NCBI GenBank assembly: GCA_964393335.1
Contig: CAYMTN010000014.1
Location: forward strand, 1-42,190
DNA length: 42,190 nucleotides
Direction: 5' to 3'
From: CAYMTN01 sp964393335
Lineage (GTDB): Bacteria > Chloroflexota > Anaerolineae > Aggregatilineales > Aggregatilineaceae
In this document: positions 15,009-23,250 of the stretch, piece by piece
How the letters are laid out: every line of letters begins with the position of its first letter
Numbering within the stretch: position 1 is the stretch's first letter
Notes under the pieces: model-generated
Database searches by the model: none
What the model was told of the DNA's origin: nothing
What the model saw: only the letters and a program-made list of their open reading frames with translations
Position numbers and translations under genes: made by a program

Positions 15009-16787
15009 ATGAGCGGCAGCGGTAAAGATGATTTACTGGGTAGGTTCTTACATTCACCACGCGAGAGCGGCAAACGCCAGGACGTGCGGCCCGCATCATC
15101 ATCCGAGATAGTGGGCGATACGCGCACGGGGCTGAACCCGCTGGATTTGTTAGGATTGCCCCCTGCCCAGCGGGATGTGATCAATTGGTTATCGCGCCGA
15201 AAGCAGGCGCGTTTTGACGAAATTCAAGAGGCACTGGGGGTCGAAACGTCGCTGCTTACTTCCGTATTGAGCGACCTGAAGGCGGAGCGGCACGTTCAGG
15301 AAGCCCTGATCGACGGCGAGATCTATTACCGCGTCGTGTTCGGCGGCAAGGTCAGCCGCGCGGCGCGCGGGCTGCCAGAGGGCATCTGGGAGCGTGTCGA
15401 TCTGGATGACATCGTTTTTCTGCGGCAGGTGTCGATATTTCGCGGGCTGCCTGATCACGAACTGCGGGAGGTTTCGAGTAGACTTGACTCGCGCCGCTAT
15501 CATCGCAACGAGGTGATTTTGTGGCAAGGCGGGTTGGGTGAGGGCGTATATTTCATCAAGAGCGGCATTGTTGGCATCACGCGTCTATCGCCGGATAAAC
15601 GTGACACGCAGATTCTGACGTATCTCAAGCAGGGCGACTTGATGGGCGAGTACGGGTTATTGTTCGAGCAGAATATCGCGGCCAGTGCCACTGCAACCGC
15701 CCTCTCTGAAGTTGACGTATTGGTCATGAAGCGCGAAGACCTGCTCGACATGCTAAAAAAACACCCCAGCGCCGCCATCGAACTGGTGCAGCTTCTGGCG
15801 CAGCGCCTGTTGACGATCAACGCGCAACTGGCGCATCACCACCGCAAGAACAGCCTGTGCCTGGTGTTTGGCGTGGATCATGGGGTGGGGTGCACGACGA
15901 TCGGCAGCGTGCTGGCGCTGAAACTGGCGCAATTGACACAGAATTCTACCGTCTATACCGAACACCCGGTTCCGACCCGACTCGCGGCCCAGTTCGAGTT
16001 CACGCCCGAAACGGAAGTGTACGCGCATCCGGGCGGCTATGATATCCTGGTGCCGTACCGTCTCTCCGGCGTGCCGCCGGCGGTACGCACGACGCTGGTG
16101 ATGGACCGCCTGATGAACAACTACGCCAACATCGTGGTTGGCCTATCCGGCACGATTGACGAGACGGTGATTTACATGTTGGAGCGGGCCGATCAGGTGG
16201 TAGTAGTGACTCCGCCGGACGCGTTAGCCTGGGAAAAACTGGACGCCCTGCTGGCGCGGCTGCGTGCCGTGATCAGCCCGGAAAAAACCAGCCTCTCGGT
16301 TGTGTGCAACCGGTCAAAACCGGCGTATGTGGCGGTGCCGGAATGCGGGCCGGTTGATTTTGACGTGCCGCTGCTCGATTCGCTGTTGCCTCTAGCGGAG
16401 CAGGCACACCACAACCTGCCCCAGCCGCTCGTTGATACGATGACCGTCCTGGCGGATCGATTGGGGCGCACCAATCAGATCGGCGTCTACATTCCGGCCA
16501 CATTGGAGGCCAATCCAGGGGCGAATACGCGCACGCACGTTGATCAGACGGTGGAATTTCTGGGCAAGTTGTTCGGCACGTCACCGGATTACCCGACAAG
16601 CGCCGAAACGAAGGGCAAACAGGCGGGCATGGCCGGTGAATCGATCTATATCGTCCAGACGTATGTCACCAAATCGGATATGGACCAGCATCTTGGGGCC
16701 CTGTTGGAGTACGTCGAAAAACTCAAGACGACACTGGGGCAGGAAGTAGTAGCCCTCGAAGTCAATCACAACATTATGTTGGTCTGA
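15009..16787 (+). CDS. Winged-helix, cyclic-nucleotide-binding-fold and degenerate MinD-like fusion protein
   Basis: A 592-residue protein with three recognisable parts. Residues 44-130 look like a winged helix (NPLDLLGLPPAQRDVINWL...) and resemble the small protein at 18191-18634. Residues 138-275 form a CRP-type cyclic-nucleotide-binding fold (FRGLPDHEL, VYFIKSG, LMGEYGLLF). The conserved Glu (214) is there, but the phosphate-binding Arg of true cAMP sites appears to be Ala (about 225), so cAMP binding is not assured. Residues 283-500 resemble a MinD/CpaE-type domain whose P-loop reads DHGVGCTT (290-297): the catalytic Lys is Cys295, predicting loss of ATPase activity. A C-terminal segment of about 50 residues is unassigned. 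It starts 25 bases after the active MinD-like gene, suggesting an active/inactive pair. Confidence 0.85.
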   Translation: MSGSGKDDLLGRFLHSPRESGKRQDVRPASSSEIVGDTRTGLNPLDLLGLPPAQRDVINWLSRRKQARFDEIQEALGVETSLLTSVLSDLKAERHVQEALIDGEIYYRVVFGGKVSRAARGLPEGIWERVDLDDIVFLRQVSIFRGLPDHELREVSSRLDSRRYHRNEVILWQGGLGEGVYFIKSGIVGITRLSPDKRDTQILTYLKQGDLMGEYGLLFEQNIAASATATALSEVDVLVMKREDLLDMLKKHPSAAIELVQLLAQRLLTINAQLAHHHRKNSLCLVFGVDHGVGCTTIGSVLALKLAQLTQNSTVYTEHPVPTRLAAQFEFTPETEVYAHPGGYDILVPYRLSGVPPAVRTTLVMDRLMNNYANIVVGLSGTIDETVIYMLERADQVVVVTPPDALAWEKLDALLARLRAVISPEKTSLSVVCNRSKPAYVAVPECGPVDFDVPLLDSLLPLAEQAHHNLPQPLVDTMTVLADRLGRTNQIGVYIPATLEANPGANTRTHVDQTVEFLGKLFGTSPDYPTSAETKGKQAGMAGESIYIVQTYVTKSDMDQHLGALLEYVEKLKTTLGQEVVALEVNHNIMLV

Positions 16788-16817
16788 TGACATTATGCAT
16801 CCGGCGAGGAATCTTGC

Positions 16818-17909
16818 ATGGGTAAAAAATCTTCGCTCTTTCCAATGATGTTGGCGGCGCTGGTGCTGACCGGTGTTGTGCCGCTCGTGGTGGTTGCCGT
16901 GCAGGCCGGGGGCATTGTACCGGCCCTGACGGGGCTGGTGGCGCTGGTCGTGGTGACGGCAGGGACGGTGGCCTGGTTATCGCGGCAGGTTGTACGCCCG
17001 ATACGGCGATTCTCGGAGATCGCCGCTGGCGTCAAAGTGGCGGTTGATGCCGAACAGACGGAGGCCGTAGAGCCTGAAATCAGGCACCTGGACAGTGTTA
17101 AGTCTTCGCGCGAACTGGCCGATCTGGCGGTGGCATTTGAACAGATCGTGGATGCTTTTCGCCAGCGTGCCACCGAGTTCAACTCGATTTACGCGATGGG
17201 CCAGGCGATCAGCGCCAAGCTGGATTTTGAGCAGACGGTGCAAGCAGTGCTGGATGCCGTGAAACAGGTTGTCGTTTTTGATGCGGCGGAAGTGTCGGTC
17301 TTGCGTGGCGAGAAGCTCGTGGTCGAAGCCTGGACCGGGCAGGAAGACTTCAACAACACCACCGGGCGCGAATATCGCGTGGGACGCGGACCGACCGGTA
17401 TGATTGCCCTGAACAAAGCATCCGTGCTGGTTTCGACGGTGGTCGGTGATGAGGAGGACCTCAAGCGCACTCTGGGATATGAGTCGGCGGCGAGTGAATT
17501 TCTCGCCAAGACGCACAAGGTGATGATTAACTCGTTTCTCGGTATTCCGCTGCTGATCGGTGACCGGCTGATCGGCACGCTGACGCTGGTGCACCGCGAT
17601 CCGGGGCGGTTCACAGAAGCTGACAAACGCCAGTTGAACAAGCTGGCGGCTCAGGCGTCGATTGCGATTGACAACGCGATCCAGGTCCGCCAGCGTGAAA
17701 ACGTGCTGAAAGCCCAAATCCGTGAGCTGCGCGTGGAGATCGACGAGGCTCGTTTGAACAAAGAAGTCGAAGAAATCACGACGACGGATTACTTCCAACA
17801 GCTCCAGACGCATGCTGCTAAAATGCGCAAACGGGTTTATACTAGAGACGCGCGCCGAGGGCAGCCCACAGAGGTCCCGGAACCGGAGCCAGATTCGCCG
17901 GATTCCTGA
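16818..17909 (+). CDS. Membrane HAMP-GAF sensor protein without kinase domain
   Basis: A 363-residue protein with two hydrophobic helices (about 8-29 and 33-54) joined by a very short loop, then a HAMP-like linker (RQVVRPIRRFSEIAAGVKV, about 56-75, continuing to about 115). A GAF domain follows (about 125-295), beginning IYAMGQAISAKLDFEQTVQ and including FLGIPLLIGDRLIGTLTL. Next come a coiled-coil-like stretch and a charged Pro/Glu-rich tail. There is no histidine kinase, cyclase or GGDEF domain, so it must signal through partners. GAF domains bind small molecules or cyclic nucleotides; a link to the cyclase encoded downstream is tempting but inferred. A GAGGA site precedes the ATG, and it lies 30 bases after the cNMP-fold gene. 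Confidence 0.87.
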   Translation: MGKKSSLFPMMLAALVLTGVVPLVVVAVQAGGIVPALTGLVALVVVTAGTVAWLSRQVVRPIRRFSEIAAGVKVAVDAEQTEAVEPEIRHLDSVKSSRELADLAVAFEQIVDAFRQRATEFNSIYAMGQAISAKLDFEQTVQAVLDAVKQVVVFDAAEVSVLRGEKLVVEAWTGQEDFNNTTGREYRVGRGPTGMIALNKASVLVSTVVGDEEDLKRTLGYESAASEFLAKTHKVMINSFLGIPLLIGDRLIGTLTLVHRDPGRFTEADKRQLNKLAAQASIAIDNAIQVRQRENVLKAQIRELRVEIDEARLNKEVEEITTTDYFQQLQTHAAKMRKRVYTRDARRGQPTEVPEPEPDSPDS

Positions 17910-17947
17910 TGTGTTTATGATTGCTGTACACCAAAGAGAGAGATGGT

Positions 17948-18166
17948 ATGGGGGCGAAGTGCTGGGAATGTGGTGAATCGGCACAGGCATCGTGCCGTTT
18001 CTGCGGGCGGTTTGTATGCAAAGATCACGCCTCGAAAATGCCCCTGTTTCTATCAGTGTACGTCGGGGCGAACCAGACACCCAAGGCGATTGTGGTTGCC
18101 GATGCCATTTGGTGCGGTATATGCCGTCCTCACCCTGAGCCGATCGAAATGCCGGATATTTATTGA
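17948..18166 (+). CDS. Small double zinc-finger-like protein
   Basis: A 72-residue protein with four metal-ligand pairs: CWEC (5-8), CRFC (16-19), CKDH (24-27) and CGIC (56-59). The first three resemble B-box or AN1-like cross-brace zinc folds. No enzyme motif is present, so a protein-binding or structural adaptor role is likely. The ATG at 17948 follows an AGAGAG-type ribosome site; an upstream in-frame TTG at 17921 is less likely. It is the fourth gene of the operon, 24 bases before the winged-helix gene. The family name is unknown to me. Confidence 0.82.
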   Translation: MGAKCWECGESAQASCRFCGRFVCKDHASKMPLFLSVYVGANQTPKAIVVADAIWCGICRPHPEPIEMPDIY

Positions 18167-18190
18167 TGGCTTGCGTGACAGGAGGCAGTT

Positions 18191-18634
18191 ATGTCGGGCT
18201 TGTACGACCAGTTGATAGACGAGCTTGGTGACGACGACGAAAAGCCCGCCGGTTTAACACCGCTGGACATCGCCGAACTGCCGGAAGGGCAGCGCCAGGT
18301 GATGTTTGCCATGCTGCGTGACACGGCAGCCGCTACCGAAGGGCTGACTCTGGACGCTCTGCAACACAAGCTTACCTCTGTGGCACGTCTGCCGGACGTA
18401 TTGGCTGAACTCACTCAGAATGGATGGTTGATTTTGCGCGGAGAGCCGCCTGCGGCGCGCTACCGGGTCAACCTGAGGCGGCGACGTGGCAGAAAAGTCA
18501 CGGCGGATGTGTGGGCATCACTGGCCGGGCATCTGGCAGAGGCAGCGGATTCAGGCCCGGACGAACCCGGTGAAGATTCTGACTCGGGTACCAGCGCCGG
18601 TAAGCCCAAACTGCCTGTGATCTCCGATTGGTAA
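18191..18634 (+). CDS. Small winged-helix-like protein, paralogous to the N terminus of the 15009-16787 product
   Basis: A 147-residue protein with an acidic start (MSGLYDQLIDELGDDDEK), then a module that runs parallel to residues 44-130 of the cNMP-fold protein: PLDIAELPEGQRQVMFAML against PLDLLGLPPAQRDVINWL, then a helix-turn-helix-like stretch, the YRVN/YRVV strand and a basic wing (LRRRRGRK). The tail is acidic and disordered-looking, ending LPVISDW. It may bind DNA or act as a docking module for its paralogue. A GGAGG site is well placed before the ATG. It lies 18 bases before the cyclase gene. Confidence 0.78.
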   Translation: MSGLYDQLIDELGDDDEKPAGLTPLDIAELPEGQRQVMFAMLRDTAAATEGLTLDALQHKLTSVARLPDVLAELTQNGWLILRGEPPAARYRVNLRRRRGRKVTADVWASLAGHLAEAADSGPDEPGEDSDSGTSAGKPKLPVISDW

Positions 18635-18652
18635 ACCTGAAGAACAATCCCC

Positions 18653-21600
18653 ATGACACTTGATGATCCTAACCTTCGTACCAGCCTGGGCCGTTATTTA
18701 CCTGCCGATTTGCTGGCGCAGTTGCCTGATCCCCATGCCCTGACCGTTGCCATCCGGCGTCTAAACAGCCTGCACCAGGCCATCTCGTCTTTTTTGCCCC
18801 AATATATTGCCGATAACGAACGCCTGTATTCTGAGGACTACGGCGACCTGCGGCCCGGCACTTTCATGTTTGCCGATGTATCGGGTTTTACGGCGCTGTC
18901 CGAGAAATTGCAGCGCGAAGGAGGCCGCGAAGGCGCGGAAATCCTCACCCAGATCATCAACGACTTTTTCGCACGGATGCTTGAAATCCTGGCGAAGTCG
19001 AATGGACAGCTTCTCAAGTTCGCGGGGGATGCGCTGCTGACGTTTTTCCCTACGCTGCCGGGTGAAGATGAAGCGCCGCTGGCCATCCGCACCGGGCTGC
19101 GCATGCAGCGCGAGATGGCAGGGAATTTTCAGCCGATTGACAATCCACTGCTCACCGAATTGATTGGCGAGCACAATCTGGAACTATCTATGTCGATCGG
19201 TATCTGCCAGGGTAAGCTGTTTGAGGCGGTGGTTGGCAACGACATCCAGCGTGACCACATCATCCAGGGTGATCTGCCAGGGCGGGCGATGGCTGCTGAA
19301 GCGGCAGGCGAACGCGATGATGTGATTATTACCTCGGACTTGCAGCGAAAACTCGCCGATCAGTTTGAGACGGAACCGGTCGGTGACGGGTTTTTCCGCG
19401 TGATTGACAACTTTGGCGATCAGCTCAGTGATTATGAGTTTGTCGTGCCGCGCCGCCGCCGCGCTCAAACCACCGCCTTGTTTGACTTTCTCGAAGAAAA
19501 CCTGTTGGAGGACCTGACCCGCCAGCTGGAACGGCTGGATGGGGTATCACGCTTTGTTGCGCGTGAAATCGTGGACAAACTGGCTTTTCGTGGCGACCAC
19601 ATCGAGAGCGAAAACCGTCCGGCCACCGTCATCTTTATGCATTTCACCGGGCTTGCCGATCTGCTCGATCAGTGGGGCGAGGACCAGTTGCCGCTGCTAA
19701 CTTCGCTGCTCAACCGTTATTATAACTTGATGCAGCGCACGATTGCAGCCAATGGCGGATCGCTCACACGCAGCGATCCCTATATGCGCGGCGTGAAGCT
19801 GCTGATCACGTTTGGTGCACCGGTCGCTCACGCCGACGATCCCGAACGGGCGGTCACGACGGCGCTAGAAATGAACCGGCTGCTGGCGAATTTTAACATC
19901 CGGCTGCGGGACGAGTTGGCCAAAGAGTTCCAGCGTGATGTGTTTATCACCCAGCGCTGCGGCATCACGCATGGCCCGGTGTTCGCTGGCGAAGTGGGTT
20001 GGCGGGCGCGCCGCGAATACACGGTGATGGGTGATGACGTCAATCTCGCGGCCCGCCTGATGGCCAAAGGCGACTCCAACCAGATCATGGTCGGTGCGCG
20101 GGTGTGGGACCGCGTGAAGCGCCATTTTGAGACGGAAGCACTCGCTCCCTTCCAGCTAAAAGGCAAGAGTCAGCCGACCCAGGCGTATCTGGTTACCGCC
20201 GGGACCGAGTCGGTGCTCAGCAAGTCGGCCACGTCTGATACGCCGTTTGTGGGGCGCGATTTGCAGCTATTATCCCTGACCTATGCGTTACAGCAGGCCA
20301 AAGGACCCCGTCGCCGCCAGGCATTCGCGTTGGTCGGTGATGCGGGGGTCGGCAAGACGCGCATGGCGAAACGGGTGGTCCAGGCGGCGGATGAGGCCGG
20401 GTTCCGTGTCGCGTGGGCAAACTGCCAGCTTGGGCACAGCCAGGAAAAAAACGTTTGGGCTGCGCTCATTTTTCAGCTTCTACAGCTCGATCAGGCGCTG
20501 AGCGAGGAAGCGCAGCGCCGCTTGTTGAACGTTCGTCTGACCGAGCTGGGCATGCCCGAACTGGAAACCATGTTCAGCCTGATGTTGTTTGGCCGGTCCG
20601 GCGTACATGGCGACGAGAACGAGGCGGCTGACGATTTGTCACAGCGCAGCACGACCCCGGCAAAAAAGACTACGAATGTGTACGAACTGGCGCAGACCAA
20701 AACCGATCTGACCAAGTCCGGTATTTTTGGCATCGCCAGAGATCAACTGGAGGCGGCGCTCAAGGAAGCCGAAGCCGCCCAAACACCTGGTCGCCCGTTC
20801 TGGCAGACGGTGCAGCGGCGGGTCAGCCTGTCAGACAGCATCGTGCGGTTTGCGCAGGCGTTTTCTGATCAGATGCCGACTCTGCTGGTGATTGACGACC
20901 TGCACCGGGGTGACGCGAACGCGCTCAATATTCTGCGTCGGGTCCTGGACGAGATACCGAAAGCCCAGTTGATGATTCTGGTCACGTATGAGCCAACCGA
21001 TGACCTGGACCTGGAAATCCGCCGCAAGGTCACAGTGACCGACCTGGACGAGGATGAAACGTCCCAGATGGCGGCTCACGTGTTGGACGTCAACGACCTG
21101 GACCCGCCGCTATGTCGTCTGGTGTGGGAACGTACCAAAGGCCGCCCGCTGTTCATCGAGTCGCTGCTGCATTTGCTGGTGCAAGATGGCCACATCGCGA
21201 TCAGCGGGAACCGGGCTGCGCTGCGCGACGAGACGGTCCTTTCGACTCTGCCGGACAACGTGCGCGAGTTGATCCTCAGTCAGATCGACCACCTCAGCGC
21301 TGAAGCGCGCGCGCTGCTGCAAGTGGCATCGGTGTTGGGCGATAGTTTCTCGGCGGAGTCGTTGATCGCGCTGGCCGAAGATGGGAACGAGATCCGCCTG
21401 GAGACGCTGCTTGGCGAGTTGATTTTTGCTGAGGTGATCGAACCGCTGCCCGACGCCGCCTATCGCTTCCGGCACGGGCTGGCACAGGCGACCGTGTATG
21501 AGAGTCTTAACCGCTTGCAGCGCCAGAAGCTGCATCGCGCGGCTGCTGAATACCTGCAAGAACGTGTTGATTCGGATCAAAAACTGCTGATGGTTGCTTA

Positions 21601-21784
21601 CCACCTGGTCAAAGGTGGCATGCCCATGCGTGGGATAGAGCTGGTATCCAGCGCGGCGGATGAGGCCGAGCAAAACCATCTGATCGACCGCGCGATTGAA
21701 CTCTATACCCACGCCCTGGATATTTTCCCGCATGACGAAAGCGTACGAGCCAAGCTGGAGCGGCTTCAATCGATGCGTGCGTGA
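18653..21784 (+). CDS. Soluble-adenylyl-cyclase-like protein (two class III cyclase domains plus AAA/NACHT-like NTPase)
   Basis: A 1043-residue cytosolic protein with the layout of mammalian soluble adenylyl cyclase (sAC). Cyclase domain C1 (about 68-260) has FADVSGFTAL with metal-binding Asp75, and LLKFAGDALL with Lys122 and Asp126. Domain C2 (about 322-515) has lost the metal Asp (IFMHFTGLADL) but supplies REYTVMGDDVNLAAR with Thr457, Asn464 and Arg468. Their spacing matches sAC residues Asp47, Lys95, Asp99, Thr405, Asn412 and Arg416, so one complete ATP-cyclising site is predicted at the C1/C2 interface. An NTPase follows, with Walker A GDAGVGKT (562-569) and Walker B LLVIDDLH, and then a helical TPR-like C-terminal region. 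It should make cAMP; sAC-type enzymes often respond to bicarbonate. It is the last gene of the operon. Confidence 0.92.
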   Translation: MTLDDPNLRTSLGRYLPADLLAQLPDPHALTVAIRRLNSLHQAISSFLPQYIADNERLYSEDYGDLRPGTFMFADVSGFTALSEKLQREGGREGAEILTQIINDFFARMLEILAKSNGQLLKFAGDALLTFFPTLPGEDEAPLAIRTGLRMQREMAGNFQPIDNPLLTELIGEHNLELSMSIGICQGKLFEAVVGNDIQRDHIIQGDLPGRAMAAEAAGERDDVIITSDLQRKLADQFETEPVGDGFFRVIDNFGDQLSDYEFVVPRRRRAQTTALFDFLEENLLEDLTRQLERLDGVSRFVAREIVDKLAFRGDHIESENRPATVIFMHFTGLADLLDQWGEDQLPLLTSLLNRYYNLMQRTIAANGGSLTRSDPYMRGVKLLITFGAPVAHADDPERAVTTALEMNRLLANFNIRLRDELAKEFQRDVFITQRCGITHGPVFAGEVGWRARREYTVMGDDVNLAARLMAKGDSNQIMVGARVWDRVKRHFETEALAPFQLKGKSQPTQAYLVTAGTESVLSKSATSDTPFVGRDLQLLSLTYALQQAKGPRRRQAFALVGDAGVGKTRMAKRVVQAADEAGFRVAWANCQLGHSQEKNVWAALIFQLLQLDQALSEEAQRRLLNVRLTELGMPELETMFSLMLFGRSGVHGDENEAADDLSQRSTTPAKKTTNVYELAQTKTDLTKSGIFGIARDQLEAALKEAEAAQTPGRPFWQTVQRRVSLSDSIVRFAQAFSDQMPTLLVIDDLHRGDANALNILRRVLDEIPKAQLMILVTYEPTDDLDLEIRRKVTVTDLDEDETSQMAAHVLDVNDLDPPLCRLVWERTKGRPLFIESLLHLLVQDGHIAISGNRAALRDETVLSTLPDNVRELILSQIDHLSAEARALLQVASVLGDSFSAESLIALAEDGNEIRLETLLGELIFAEVIEPLPDAAYRFRHGLAQATVYESLNRLQRQKLHRAAAEYLQERVDSDQKLLMVAYHLVKGGMPMRGIELVSSAADEAEQNHLIDRAIELYTHALDIFPHDESVRAKLERLQSMRA

Positions 21785-21793
21785 GCGCCGCGC

Positions 21794-22336
21794 CTAGTCT
21801 TCGATCTCCGGCAGGCGGTTGATTTCTTTGTCGGTAAAGAGGTCGTTTTCGTCGGTGCTGCGCGTGCTGAACTCAGACACGACCGCGCCCTCTGGCCCGC
21901 CCTGGAACCAGTGCCACGTTTCCGGCATCAGGGTATACTGGTCGCCGGGCTTGAGCACGATCTCATGCCAGACGGTGTAGTTAGCGGCACGGTGCGCCGG
22001 CGGCTGCGCTTTAGGGTTGGGCGTCGGGTCGCCGGACACATAGAGGTACACTTCGCCCCAGCGGCAGCGGAACGTCTCTTCTTTGCCCGGTGCGTCATCG
22101 ACTTTGGGGTGGAAGTGCTGCGGGCAGGTTTGTCCCGGCAACAGCACCAATTCTTTTGCGCACACGCGCTCGGTGTTGACGTATACGACCAACCCTAACC
22201 CCGTCTGCTCAAATTCGTCCAGGCCCAGGTCGGCAATTTCAATCGACCCGGCTTCTTGCGGGGTCAGGATGATGCCTGCCCGATCCAGGTATTCTTTGCA
22301 GACGCGCTGCCATTTTTTGACTTCTTCGCGGTTCAT
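21794..22336 (-). CDS. Cupin sugar isomerase, D-lyxose isomerase-like
   Basis: A 180-residue single-domain cupin. Metal ligands are visible as QHFHPK (His74, His76) and the following Glu in GKEETFRCRWGEVYLYV (near 86-87), with a later His in ETWHWFQGG. This pattern and length match the D-lyxose/D-mannose isomerase family, which interconverts aldoses and ketoses with a divalent metal. The ATG at 22336 has GAGGG eight bases upstream; the open frame reaches 22453, but the extra residues are not family-like. It converges with the cyclase gene nine bases away. The exact sugar is not certain. Confidence 0.85.
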   Translation of the reverse strand: MNREEVKKWQRVCKEYLDRAGIILTPQEAGSIEIADLGLDEFEQTGLGLVVYVNTERVCAKELVLLPGQTCPQHFHPKVDDAPGKEETFRCRWGEVYLYVSGDPTPNPKAQPPAHRAANYTVWHEIVLKPGDQYTLMPETWHWFQGGPEGAVVSEFSTRSTDENDLFTDKEINRLPEIED

Positions 22337-22393
22337 TAAAATACCCTCAAATTCCTGCTGGCGATTTGGATGTTGCTCAATTAGCTTATGATG

Positions 22394-22421
22394 AGTATAA
22401 CCAACTCCGCGCCGTGAGCAA
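22394..22421 (-). promoter_or_regulatory. Promoter of the cupin isomerase gene
   Basis: Minus-strand TATACT (22394-22399) inside the recurring GTTATACTC, with TTGCTC (22416-22421) 16 bases upstream. It predicts a leader of roughly 50 bases before the ATG at 22336. The rest of the divergent region to 22500 has TACACT-like sequences that might serve the DUF1638 gene, but no convincing -35. Confidence 0.6.
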
Positions 22422-22500
22422 CGTTCATCCGTTTGGCGAAAATCGCGGTACACTAGAGGCGGTTTTCAAGGCAGACTACACTGTGGGAGTTGCTCGATTC

Positions 22501-23250
22501 ATGAAACGATACATCGCGCTCACGTGTGAGGCGCTGGCGCGCAGCATCTATGCCCAGGCAGCCGATTCACCACACACCATCACCGTTCAGTTGTACAGGC
22601 AGGGGCTGCACAATACGCCCAAAAAACTACGCAGCACCCTTCAGGACCAGATCGACGCTGTTGAGCCGGAGACGTATGACGCGATCTTACTCGCGTACGG
22701 TATCTGCGGCACTTCTACCCTGGGACTGGTCGCGCGCCATACACCCCTGGTGATGCCGCGCACGCATGACTGCATCGCGCTGTATCTGGGATCGCACCAG
22801 CGCTACCAGCAGGAATTCGACGCGCATCCGGGGACATACTGGTACAGCCTGGATTATATGGAGCGTAATGAACCGGGGTCGAATGTGGGGTTGGGAGCCA
22901 CGACGATTGGCGACATGGACTCGGTTTATGAGGAGTATGTAGCCAAATACGGGCAGGATAACGCCGATTACCTGATGGAAGCGATGGGCGAATGGGGCAA
23001 GCACTATGACCGCGCCGTTTATATTGACATGGGGTCCGGGGATGGCGCTGAGTACGAGCAGTTGGCGCGCGATCAGGCGCAGCGGCGCGGCTGGCTCTTT
23101 GAGCGCAAAGAAGGTGATCGCCGCCTGTTGCGGGCGCTGTTGAACGGCGATTGGTCCGACGAGGAATTTCTGATCGTGCCGCCCGGTTATACCATTCGCC
23201 AATCGGGAAGCGGCGGTTTGATCGAGGCGGTGGAAGCGGACCATGAGTGA
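22501..23250 (+). CDS. DUF1638 family protein
   Basis: A 249-residue cytosolic protein starting MKRYIALTCEALARSIY, with ILLAYGICGTSTLGL and MPRTHDCIALYLGS, which carry the conserved Cys and His/Cys of DUF1638. The family has no settled function but recurs beside corrinoid-dependent methyltransferases and their reductive activators, as it does here. The ATG at 22501 places the family N terminus correctly; the longer frame from 22366 runs through the promoter region. Its stop overlaps the start of the RACE gene by eight bases. Confidence 0.87.
   Translation: MKRYIALTCEALARSIYAQAADSPHTITVQLYRQGLHNTPKKLRSTLQDQIDAVEPETYDAILLAYGICGTSTLGLVARHTPLVMPRTHDCIALYLGSHQRYQQEFDAHPGTYWYSLDYMERNEPGSNVGLGATTIGDMDSVYEEYVAKYGQDNADYLMEAMGEWGKHYDRAVYIDMGSGDGAEYEQLARDQAQRRGWLFERKEGDRRLLRALLNGDWSDEEFLIVPPGYTIRQSGSGGLIEAVEADHE

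Noticed and set aside
21931..21941. GGGTATACTGG, similar to the sequence before lutA and (reversed) before the small zinc-protein gene
   Set aside because: This copy lies inside the cupin gene in antisense direction; it shows that the longer motif also occurs by chance in coding DNA.
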